This document shows positions 51,758 through 59,266 of a DNA stretch of 64,000 nt, piece by piece; the stretch's first letter is position 1, and each line of letters opens with the position of its first letter. Location: the NCBI GenBank assembly GCA_036796255.1, contig DAIRDH010000006.1, positions 1 through 64,000 of the forward strand. Direction: 5' to 3'. Under the pieces are notes generated by a model. That model did not search any database, was not told the origin of the DNA, and saw nothing but the letters and a program-made list of their open reading frames with translations. The translations under genes and the position numbers were made by a program. The DNA is from T3Sed10-241 sp036796255 (GTDB lineage Bacteria > Bacteroidota > Bacteroidia > Flavobacteriales_D > Cryomorphaceae).

Positions 51758-52573
51758 CTAATTTTGCCCACGGGATGCTTCGGGATTTGGCTCTTTCTGA
51801 GCCTTCATCTTTTCCTTGTCCTCTGACTCGAGGTGCGGCCATATTTGCGAATTGTGGTTGTTGATGTACAACACATGCACATTTTGGTCATGATGGCGCT
51901 TGTGGTACTTACGGACCTCTTTCAACAACTTCCGCGATGGCCTTATCATAAACTCGTTGAAGAAAATTACCGCATAGTAATCTGCTTCGGGAAGCTGCGC
52001 AAGTGAAACCGAATTACCATCGAGGGTCCAGAGATGGGGCAGAAAAAAAGAAAGGCTATCATCCACTACATCCTTCAATGCAGAGATTGGGCGGGGCGGA
52101 AACCCATCAAAAGCACCTTCGACATTCCAGCTCATGGGAATGGGCGGGTCTAAATAGCAGTTGACCAGTTTAAATATCGCTTTTCCATCAGCGGTAAAAT
52201 ACCGCACCTGCACCGGTTGCAGGTTGTCCTTGGCAGTACGTGCTATTCTCTTCAACGATAAGCTGTCACTATGGCTCAATGCTTTCTCGGTTTGTGAAAC
52301 ACTGTCTTTTACAGCGTTCCAACGCGCTACAATAGACCGATAATAGGAAGCAGTATCCAGCACAAAAGCCTGATCTAAGGGTATGTTTTTTCGTTCAAAA
52401 TCCTTGATTAGTTTTTCATCAGACTGCCACTTTGGTTTGGTTTTGACACCCAGGAGGGTGCGGTATGCAACACTGCAGCCAGCCATTGCAAAGACAAATG
52501 CAACTAAGAGAGTGATTGGCAGCATTCGCAAAAAAGCAGACTTGAAGCGACCTTTAATATCACCCATTGCCAT
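51758..52573 (-). CDS. Lipoprotein of unknown function
   Basis: The 271-residue protein has a basic n-region, hydrophobic segment and lipobox (FAMAGCSVAY, Cys33). The mature part is helical at first, with a possible thioredoxin-like beta-alpha region near 170-260 (ADYYAVIFFNEFMIRPSRKLLKEVRKY). The family is not recognised. It is separated from the antiporter and hom genes by 117 and 173 bp and is probably a single unit. Confidence 0.6.
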   Translation of the reverse strand: MAMGDIKGRFKSAFLRMLPITLLVAFVFAMAGCSVAYRTLLGVKTKPKWQSDEKLIKDFERKNIPLDQAFVLDTASYYRSIVARWNAVKDSVSQTEKALSHSDSLSLKRIARTAKDNLQPVQVRYFTADGKAIFKLVNCYLDPPIPMSWNVEGAFDGFPPRPISALKDVVDDSLSFFLPHLWTLDGNSVSLAQLPEADYYAVIFFNEFMIRPSRKLLKEVRKYHKRHHDQNVHVLYINNHNSQIWPHLESEDKEKMKAQKEPNPEASRGQN

Positions 52574-52746
52574 CCAATTGAATAATTTCTGATTTCAAGA
52601 ACGTGCAAGATAGGTCAAAACCACCGAAATGAAGATATTGGATTTGGTGAGATTTTCTCTGCCCGGTTCAGTTCATTACCAAACTTGGTAAACGAAAATT
52701 ATCGTGAATTATCTATTTTTCAGCATACCCAGGTTTGAGCTATATT

Positions 52747-53694
52747 CTACGAAAGCACAGCCTGATGTGCTTTTCGCAAATTGAGTAAATCGCCCACCAT
52801 GGCCGAGGCAGTGGCATGCCCACCTGCCCCAGGCCCCTGCAAAGTGATCACTCCTGAATGAAGGCCTGTGATGGCTACGGCATTCAATTCATTCTCCACG
52901 AAATACAATGGATCTGATGAATCTATGGCCAAAGGTTTGATGGTGATGTCGTACTTGTCGTCCTTGGCGAGAATTTCCACCACGAGTTTGTAGCGCAGGC
53001 CTTTGGCATTGGCAGCCGCAATATCTTCTCTAAGCATAGACCTTATTCCTTCGTAAGTCACACTGCCGAGGTTTGGGGTTTTGCCTTTAAGGGTTCGCGC
53101 AATGATGAGCGCTTTGTAATAGCTGTCGTGTCCATCGATGTCGCTGGAGGGATCGCTTTCCGCGAAGCCGAGCTTTTGTGCTTGCGCCAGGGCGGTTTCG
53201 AAAGCCAGGTTTTTTTGGTGCATTTGCGAAAGGATGTAATTGCAGGTGCCATTGAGAATGCCGCGAATGCTTAATATAGGCTCTCCGGCCAAATGCTCCC
53301 GCAAGGTGCGCAATATGGGAATGGCTCCACCCACTGCAGCTTCGTAAAGCAAGGTGGCATTGTGCTCCTCAGCGATGGGGTGCAACTCGGCCATGCGGCT
53401 GGCGATCATTTTCTTGCTGGCTGAAATGAATGGCTTGCCTTGCGCAAGGGTGAGCTTTGCCAGTTCAAATGCAGCATTTGCATCATCGATCGCTTCTAGA
53501 ACTATATCTACCTCGGGATTTTTTACAAGCGCTTTGGCATTGATCACAATCAATCCAGTTGGCAATCCTTTTCTGGGTTTGTGAACATCTTTCACCGCCA
53601 CGCCCACTATTTCATATGGTGTCAATTTGGAAATCTGGGCATAAAGGGCCCTGCCCACGGTGCCATATCCGATGATGGCTACTTTCTTAGTCAT
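52747..53694 (-). CDS. hom: Homoserine dehydrogenase, monofunctional
   Basis: The 315-residue enzyme reduces aspartate semialdehyde to homoserine, the last common step to methionine and threonine. The NAD(P)-binding motif GYGTVGRALY is at residues 9-18. The catalytic-domain motif AVGGAIPILRTLREHLAGEPILSIRGILNGTCNYIL is intact, followed by AQKLGFAESDPSSDIDGHDSYYKA. It lacks both the aspartokinase fusion and a C-terminal ACT domain, so feedback inhibition through ACT is not expected. It overlaps metX by 8 nt and is the third gene of the attenuator-controlled operon. Confidence 0.95.
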   Translation of the reverse strand: MTKKVAIIGYGTVGRALYAQISKLTPYEIVGVAVKDVHKPRKGLPTGLIVINAKALVKNPEVDIVLEAIDDANAAFELAKLTLAQGKPFISASKKMIASRMAELHPIAEEHNATLLYEAAVGGAIPILRTLREHLAGEPILSIRGILNGTCNYILSQMHQKNLAFETALAQAQKLGFAESDPSSDIDGHDSYYKALIIARTLKGKTPNLGSVTYEGIRSMLREDIAAANAKGLRYKLVVEILAKDDKYDITIKPLAIDSSDPLYFVENELNAVAITGLHSGVITLQGPGAGGHATASAMVGDLLNLRKAHQAVLS

Positions 53695-54736
53695 TGTTCA
53701 ATTTTTGATAATTCAAATGATGGGTTGAGATAAAATCAGTCAGTAAGCGGCTTATCTGCCCTGTTTCAATAAGAAATCCATCGTGGCCCTCAAGGGCTTC
53801 GATTGCTTGGTATGCACCAATGCGCACACCTTTCGCGATGCGCTGCTGCTCGACAGGTGGAAAGAGAATGTCATTTTCAATGCCAATGGCCAGCACCTGT
53901 GCTTCTATCCGCGAGAGCGCTTGCTCCACACCACCCCTGCCACGCCCGAGGTCATGGCTGTCCATGGCATTGCTCAGGGTGTAGTAGCTGTAGGCATTGA
54001 AACGGCGCACAAGTTTATCGCCCTGGTATTGCTGGTAACTGGCCGCCCGCCTGCGAAAAGCGCTGTCGCCTTGCTGGGGCGATTGCTTCACCGCATAGGT
54101 GTTGTAATGCCGGTATGAGAGCAAGGCAATGGCCCTTGCAGCGCGCAAACCGGCGCTGCCTGCATCGGGACGCGGCTCGCCCCAACTGGCATCAGCTTCG
54201 ATGGCCATGCGTTGAGATTCATTGAAAGCCACCCCCCAGGGCGAATGTACAGCGTTGGTGGCCACTACTGCCACCTGGCCAAACCGATTGGGTTCTTGCA
54301 CGGCCCATTCCAAAGCCTGCTGCCCTCCCATGCTTCCGCCAATGATTAGCCCCACTTGGCCAATGCCCAAATGTGCAGCCAAAAGCTGATGCGCAGCCAC
54401 CATGTCGCGGATGGTGATGTCAGGGAAGTCGCGGAAATAGGGCTTGCCGGTGTCGGGATTCAGGCTCAATGGGCCGGTGCTGCCGTAGCAGGAGCCGAGT
54501 ACATTGGCGCAAATGATGCACCAATCATCCGGGTTGAAAAGCTGCTCCTGACCAAATAAGCCTGGCCACCAGTCAAAGACATCCGTATTGGCCGTAAGCG
54601 CATGGCACACCCACACCACATTGCTGCCGTCGGGCGATGGCTTGCCCCACTGCCGGTAAGCGATGGCGGGCGACTTGAGTCGCCCGCCCCGCTCCAGCTT
54701 CAGTATTCCATCGTACGTGAAAGTATCTGGTTTCAT
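53687..54736 (-). CDS. metX: Homoserine O-acetyltransferase
   Basis: The 349-residue alpha/beta-hydrolase-fold enzyme acetylates homoserine for sulfhydrylation. The nucleophile is Ser135 in IIGGSMGGQQALEW. The oxyanion/entry motif WVCHALTANTDVFDWW and the RFNAYSYYTLSNAMDSHDLGRGRGG segment are typical of MetX. The C-terminal EGHDGFLIE supplies the catalytic histidine. It lies 2 bp downstream of metY on the same strand and overlaps hom. Confidence 0.95.
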   Translation of the reverse strand: MKPDTFTYDGILKLERGGRLKSPAIAYRQWGKPSPDGSNVVWVCHALTANTDVFDWWPGLFGQEQLFNPDDWCIICANVLGSCYGSTGPLSLNPDTGKPYFRDFPDITIRDMVAAHQLLAAHLGIGQVGLIIGGSMGGQQALEWAVQEPNRFGQVAVVATNAVHSPWGVAFNESQRMAIEADASWGEPRPDAGSAGLRAARAIALLSYRHYNTYAVKQSPQQGDSAFRRRAASYQQYQGDKLVRRFNAYSYYTLSNAMDSHDLGRGRGGVEQALSRIEAQVLAIGIENDILFPPVEQQRIAKGVRIGAYQAIEALEGHDGFLIETGQISRLLTDFISTHHLNYQKLNND

Positions 54737-54738
54737 AC

Positions 54739-56076
54739 TTAGTTTAACACAGGTTTTGGAACCTTGGTTGTAACAAATGCCTGGGTAAAGTCAGCCTTGA
54801 TGTCTTCGATGTGCTCAATGCCCACCGACACGCGCAGCCATCCCGGCAGTACGCCTGCTTTGCGCTGCTCCTCTTCGTTCAATTGCTCATGCGTGGTGGT
54901 AGCAGGGTGAATGATCAGGGTTTTGGCATCGCCTACATTGGCGAGGTGGCTCACAAGCTTAAGGTTGTCTACCACAGCGTCAGCGCGCTCTTTGCTGCCG
55001 CGCACCTTGAAGCTCAGCACACCGCCAAAACCGTTGCGGAGATACTTGCTTGCGAGGTCGTGGTACTTGCCCGACGCCAGTCCGGGGTAGTTCACTGCTT
55101 CCACTTCATCGTGTTGCTCCAGCCACTTGGCCAGTTCGAGGGCATTGTCGACTGTGCGTTGCACACGAAGACTTAAAGTCTCCAAGCCTTGCAGCAAAAG
55201 GAAGCTGTTAAAGGGGCTTTGTGCAGGCCCGAAATCGCGGAGGCCTTCCACCCTTGCGCGTATCCCGAAGGCCACATTGGGCAGCCCGAGTGGATTGCCT
55301 TCACCAAAGACTTCCCAAAACTTGAGCCCGTGGTAGCCTTCGCTAGGCTCGGTAAATACAGGGAACTTGCCATTGCCCCAGTTAAAATTACCGCCATCAA
55401 CAATCACACCTCCGATGGAAGTACCATGGCCACCGATCCATTTGGTAGCCGATGCCACCACCACATTGGCGCCGTAGTCAATAGGCCGCACGAGGAAACC
55501 TCCGGCGCCAAAAGTATTGTCGACCACCAGCGGAATGCCATAGCGCTCAGCCAATTTGGCGAAAGCCTCAAAATCAGGAATATTGTAGCCGGGATTGCCC
55601 ACGCTCTCGAGGTATAGCGCTTTGGTGTTTTCACCGATCAAGCGCTCGAACGAATCCACATCATCCACATCTGCAAAACGCACATCGATGCCGAGGCGCT
55701 TAAAGCTCACCTTAAACTGGTTGTAGGTACCTCCGTAAATGGATGAAGAGCTCACGATGCTGTCGCCGGCTGCCGCCAAATTATTGATCGCCAGGAACTG
55801 CGCCGACTGACCTGAGGCCGTGGCAAGCGCGTTGGTGCCACCTTCGAGTGCCGCAATACGCTTTTCGAAAACATCGTTGGTGGGGTTCATGATGCGGGTG
55901 TAGATGTTGCCAAACTCTTTCAGTCCAAAAAGCTTGGCTGCGTGCTCGCTGTTGTTGAAAACGTAGGAGGTGGTTTGATAAATCGGAACTGCTCTGGAAT
56001 TGGTATCAGCGCTTACTTCCTGTCCTGCATGCAATTGCAGGGTTTCGAAACGGTAATTTGATCCTTGTGTACTCAT
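54739..56076 (-). CDS. metY: O-acetylhomoserine sulfhydrylase (PLP enzyme)
   Basis: The 445-residue Cys/Met-metabolism PLP enzyme makes homocysteine from O-acetylhomoserine and sulfide. PLP Lys212 lies in VVVASATKWIGGHGTSIGG. YGGTYNQF and the C-terminal SLGDAKTLI-like VGDAKTLIIHPATTTHEQL are family motifs. It is the first structural gene of metY-metX-hom. A leader of about 240 nt precedes it, containing a Met/Cys-only ORF and a terminator hairpin. Confidence 0.95.
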   Translation of the reverse strand: MSTQGSNYRFETLQLHAGQEVSADTNSRAVPIYQTTSYVFNNSEHAAKLFGLKEFGNIYTRIMNPTNDVFEKRIAALEGGTNALATASGQSAQFLAINNLAAAGDSIVSSSSIYGGTYNQFKVSFKRLGIDVRFADVDDVDSFERLIGENTKALYLESVGNPGYNIPDFEAFAKLAERYGIPLVVDNTFGAGGFLVRPIDYGANVVVASATKWIGGHGTSIGGVIVDGGNFNWGNGKFPVFTEPSEGYHGLKFWEVFGEGNPLGLPNVAFGIRARVEGLRDFGPAQSPFNSFLLLQGLETLSLRVQRTVDNALELAKWLEQHDEVEAVNYPGLASGKYHDLASKYLRNGFGGVLSFKVRGSKERADAVVDNLKLVSHLANVGDAKTLIIHPATTTHEQLNEEEQRKAGVLPGWLRVSVGIEHIEDIKADFTQAFVTTKVPKPVLN

Positions 56077-56143
56077 GACTGTTTGTTTGTGATTTGAAAA
56101 TTTGGGTTTAGAAAAATGCTTGGAAAAAAAAGTTTAAACGCAA

Positions 56144-56175
56144 AAAGCCGCCCGATGCTTTGGTGCTTCGGCGGG
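56144..56175 (-). terminator. Attenuator-type terminator in the metY leader
   Basis: On the minus strand, CCGCCGAAGC and GCATCGGGCGG pair around ACCAAA with one A-A mismatch and one bulged G. A run of five T follows. It lies about 44 nt after the leader ORF stop and about 68 nt before the metY ATG, so it would stop transcription ahead of the operon unless disrupted. Confidence 0.75.
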
Positions 56176-56218
56176 AGTGGCGTTCTTGAAGTTTTAAATC
56201 AGGAGATATCGCGGGGCC

Positions 56219-56260
56219 TTAGCACATGCAGCAGCACATACACATCATGCAACAACACAT
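56219..56260 (-). CDS. Met/Cys-only leader peptide of the metY-metX-hom operon
   Basis: ATG at 56260 to TAA at 56219 encodes 13 residues, MCCCMMCMCCCMC: five Met and eight Cys codons, nothing else. Both Cys codons (TGT, TGC) are used. It follows a promoter (TTG 56351-56349, 21 bp, TACATTTG 56327-56320) with predicted transcript start near 56313, and precedes a terminator hairpin and metY, the operon that makes the sulfur amino acids those codons demand. No Shine-Dalgarno is visible, as usual in this phylum. The same frame is open further upstream (a GTG at 56302), but the ATG is the first standard start. Inference: ribosome stalling at Cys/Met codons when charged tRNA is scarce changes leader folding and allows read-through. 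No antiterminator stem was convincingly found by eye; a GTGCT/AGCAC pairing between the ORF end and the terminator arm is possible. Confidence 0.75.
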   Translation of the reverse strand: MCCCMMCMCCCMC

Positions 56261-56319
56261 GAAGGCTTGAGAGGGGGCGATATTTGAGAAGGTGGTATTC
56301 ACCGTTTTTGTCGTGGCTA

Positions 56320-56351
56320 CAAATGTAGGGTTCAATATTTCAGAAAAGCAA
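56320..56351 (-). promoter_or_regulatory. Promoter of the metY-metX-hom operon
   Basis: On the minus strand, TTG at 56351-56349 is separated by 21 bp from TACATTTG at 56327-56320, an excellent match to the Bacteroidota -33/-7 consensus. The -33 box abuts the assembly gap. Confidence 0.7.
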
Positions 56352-56451
56352 NNNNNNNNNNNNNNNNNNNNNNNNNNNNNNNNNNNNNNNNNNNNNNNNN
56401 NNNNNNNNNNNNNNNNNNNNNNNNNNNNNNNNNNNNNNNNNNNNNNNNNNN
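56352..56451. other. Assembly gap (100 N)
   Basis: A 100-base N run is a conventional scaffold-gap placeholder, so the true length of missing DNA is unknown. It removes the end of the META/NlpE lipoprotein gene and any DNA upstream of the met promoter. Confidence 0.99.
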
Positions 56452-57254
56452 TACTCCTCCACTGGAACAAACCTTGCCAAAGGTGCCATTCTGGCTTTGT
56501 TGAGGGTGAGTAAGGTATCGCTCACGTTGTAGTTATCGACGCGTTCAAGTGCGGCCCTGAATTCATCGGTGCCCGTCATGTCGGGACAGGCCATGAGCGT
56601 ACCGGTCATTTGGCCGAAGCTGATGCGGCCTCCCTCCTTCAGTTCATAACTGCCCATCATGTTGTTGCAGCCGTCATTGCCAGCCATCCTTCCATCTACC
56701 GGGCTGAAGGAAATGAAGGCCTTCTTACCGCCCTCTTTAGCCTCGACCGGTTTGCCCATAAATTCGGAGAGTTCCCACTTCTTGCTTTCCAGCAGCATAT
56801 TGCTATGGTTCTTATTGAGTTTGTACATTTCTTCCAGCTCACCCATAATGCGCTTGCCCTCCGCATCGAGATGAAACAATACATTTTCGCCCACCTGATA
56901 GGATTGTGAAGTCCCCGATTCTGAAATCAAAGTCACACCCGAACCCTGCTCGTTCCATTCAAAAACGCCCTCATCTACCACTGCCTCGTCTGAATTGCCG
57001 AGGTAAGTCATGGTTCTTCTATAGCGCCCATCCGGATAAAGGGTCACCACAGTTTCAATACCATCACAATCTGCACAGGGCGTAGTGCCTTTGTAGGTGC
57101 CTGCCCAGTCGAGCGAGGTTTTGCTGTTATCGGCTGGCGTGGCCACCACGGCCTCGCTTTCAATGGCTTCTTGCTTTTCCGCGGTATTTTCCCCGCAGGC
57201 GGTTGAAAAAAATACTGCTGCCGCAAAAATGAATAGAGATCGTTTTGAAGTCAT
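56452..57254 (-). CDS. META/NlpE-domain lipoprotein, 3' end lost in the assembly gap
   Basis: From ATG 57254, 267 residues are visible before the N run. An in-frame ATG at 57308 would precede the signal peptide and is rejected. The lipobox is FFSTAC (Cys20). An NlpE-N-like domain (about 45-130) has the CxxC motif TPCADCDGIETVVTLYPDGRY. A META (HslJ-like) domain (about 140-265) has GNDGCNNMMGSYEL... GTLMACPDMTGTDEFRAALERVDNYNV. Only the last strand of META is missing, so the stop should lie just inside the gap. Envelope lipoprotein linked to stress signalling or adhesion sensing in NlpE relatives. Confidence 0.85.
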
Positions 57255-57420
57255 GGTTACCCTTGTTTTGGTTTCGGATTCGAATATAGCAGCATTGGAG
57301 GAAAACAATGTCTACAGCAGTATTTTTTTTTGCATCATATGGACTTGAAGGGTTTTGTCACTTTGATGAATTTCACGTTAAGTTCACGCCCAATTAACAC
57401 ACATACATCACCTTCGAGGC

Positions 57421-59082
57421 GTGAAAAAGTATGGGCTTTGTGTTGTTTTTATCCTGATTTGCTGTTGTTTTAAAGCACAGGCACAACCCGCTACCTTATC
57501 TGAGAACATCAGCTTTGTACCGCACAACGATTCCACATTCGTTCGCACGCGCGAAGCTTTAAGCGCAGCCAAAGAAAGCGGCGACAGTTTGGGCATGGCA
57601 AAGGCCCATTTGATGTTGGGGCAGTATTTTTTTGACAGTGGGGCCTTTGAACAATCGCTCAATCAATTTATCAATGCCGAAAAGATCGTGGACCTCATGA
57701 CGCCAAGTGCACTTGAGGCTGCTGTGAAAGCCCATTTGGGTTCAGCCCACCACTACACCGGCGACCGGGATGCCTCACTGGAACACCTCAACGAAGCCCT
57801 TGACATATACAAGCAGCTCAAGGATGCTTCCGGTACCGCCGATGTATACGGACGCATAGGGCACTACCACGAAAAAAATGGAGACTACACATCGGCACTG
57901 ACTTTTCAGAAATTGGCGCTTGACTTACTGCTTCCGCAAAATGACTCGCTCGCTATAGCAAGGATTTACGAAAATTTCGGCAGCATTTATGAAGACCTCA
58001 TGGAGCTCGAAAAAGCGAGCAGCTATTTCAAGCGCGCACTCTCTTATCTGGACAATTCCCAGAATTACTACCGCCTTGCAAATGTGTACAACAACCTCGG
58101 CGATACTTACCGCAAATCCCAAGATTACGAGAAGGGATTTCACTACACGCGCAAAGCCTTGTACTACGCCGAAGCCAACAACAGTCCCTACCTGATCAAA
58201 AGCGCGATGCGCGATTTGTCAAAATCGCATGCCGAGCTTGGCAACCATGATTCGGCTTTCTACTACCTCAGCGTGGCGTACCTTGCCCTCGACAGCATAT
58301 TTGGCATCGAAGTGGCCCGCCACACCGCACTCAACAAGGTAGTGTATGAAACGGAAAAGAAGGAAGCCATGCTGTCCCTCCAAAATGCTGAAATCACATT
58401 TCTGGAAAAGGAGCGTCAGCACAGCCGTACGCTGCAATACACCTTTGGCGGAGCCTTTATCTTGTTGCTGATTATTTCCGTGTGGCTCACCCAGCTGCAA
58501 CGCCACAAGATGCAAAGCAGAAGGCTTATTTATGAGCAGCGCGAAGACATTTACAACACCCGCAGCGCACTGAACGAAAAAGAGTTGCAACACGCTGCTC
58601 TGAAAGAAGCCAAGTTAAAGACCGAACTGGAAAACAAACGGCTGCGCGAAATCTTCCTCAACGACCAGCTTGAATTGCGCAGCAACGAGCTCACCTCTCA
58701 AACCTTGAAAATCATTCGGAAAAACAAGGTGCTCAACGAGCTCAAGGCAAAAATTGAGGCCGGCCTGAACGCCGACAACAAGCAGGAAATCGAGAATATC
58801 ATTGACCGGCACTTGCGGGTGGATAAAAACTGGGAGAGCTTTCAGGAGCTTTTCGAGAAGGTGCACGACGATTTCTACAAGAAGCTGATGAAAAAAGCAC
58901 CCGATTTGAGCCCTGCTGAGATCCGTTTGTGCTGTCTGATCAAGCTCAATTTGCCTTCCAAAGACATCGCCTCGATGTTGGGAATCTCACCCGATAGCCT
59001 GCGCATTGCAAGGTACCGCTTGCGCAAAAAGCTGCAACTCGATACCAAAGAGAAACTCGGGGCATACGTGATGGGGTTGTAA
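57421..59082 (+). CDS. Exported-N-terminus TPR membrane protein with C-terminal LuxR-type helix-turn-helix
   Basis: The 553-residue protein starts with GTG. It has a signal-like N-terminus (about 1-22), about six to seven TPRs (about 50-320: AVKAHLGSAHHYTGDRDASLEHLNEALDIY and related), one transmembrane helix (about 342-362, TFGGAFILLLIISVWL), a long coiled coil (about 365-480), and a C-terminal helix-turn-helix (about 490-550; LSPAEIRLCCLIKLNLPSKDIASMLGISPDSLRIARYRLRKKL). This periplasmic-sensor/cytosolic-DNA-binding architecture is common in Bacteroidota one-component regulators. It sits 184 bp upstream of the TonB receptor - lipoprotein - phytase operon on the same strand and probably regulates it (inference). 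Confidence 0.85.
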   Translation: MKKYGLCVVFILICCCFKAQAQPATLSENISFVPHNDSTFVRTREALSAAKESGDSLGMAKAHLMLGQYFFDSGAFEQSLNQFINAEKIVDLMTPSALEAAVKAHLGSAHHYTGDRDASLEHLNEALDIYKQLKDASGTADVYGRIGHYHEKNGDYTSALTFQKLALDLLLPQNDSLAIARIYENFGSIYEDLMELEKASSYFKRALSYLDNSQNYYRLANVYNNLGDTYRKSQDYEKGFHYTRKALYYAEANNSPYLIKSAMRDLSKSHAELGNHDSAFYYLSVAYLALDSIFGIEVARHTALNKVVYETEKKEAMLSLQNAEITFLEKERQHSRTLQYTFGGAFILLLIISVWLTQLQRHKMQSRRLIYEQREDIYNTRSALNEKELQHAALKEAKLKTELENKRLREIFLNDQLELRSNELTSQTLKIIRKNKVLNELKAKIEAGLNADNKQEIENIIDRHLRVDKNWESFQELFEKVHDDFYKKLMKKAPDLSPAEIRLCCLIKLNLPSKDIASMLGISPDSLRIARYRLRKKLQLDTKEKLGAYVMGL

Positions 59083-59266
59083 CAAGGCTTCTTTTGCGGT
59101 AAACGCAACTAACTTAATTATAACCATGAAAATCTGAAACTTAGCAATGACAAGTTGCCAATTTGTTGCCTATGCAAAGTATCCATGTTGCCTTTTTATA
59201 GCCACTGTGTTTAGATTCAGGTAACCTTCAATCCGGTATTTCGCAGCAAATCTCAGAACAAATACC

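Noticed and set aside
56077..56340. SAM riboswitch in the metY leader
   Set aside because: No SAM-I GAAACCCGGCAACC-like core and no SAM-II pseudoknot pattern; only a GATTTAA word similar to SAM-II is present, which is too little. The Met/Cys leader ORF explains regulation better.
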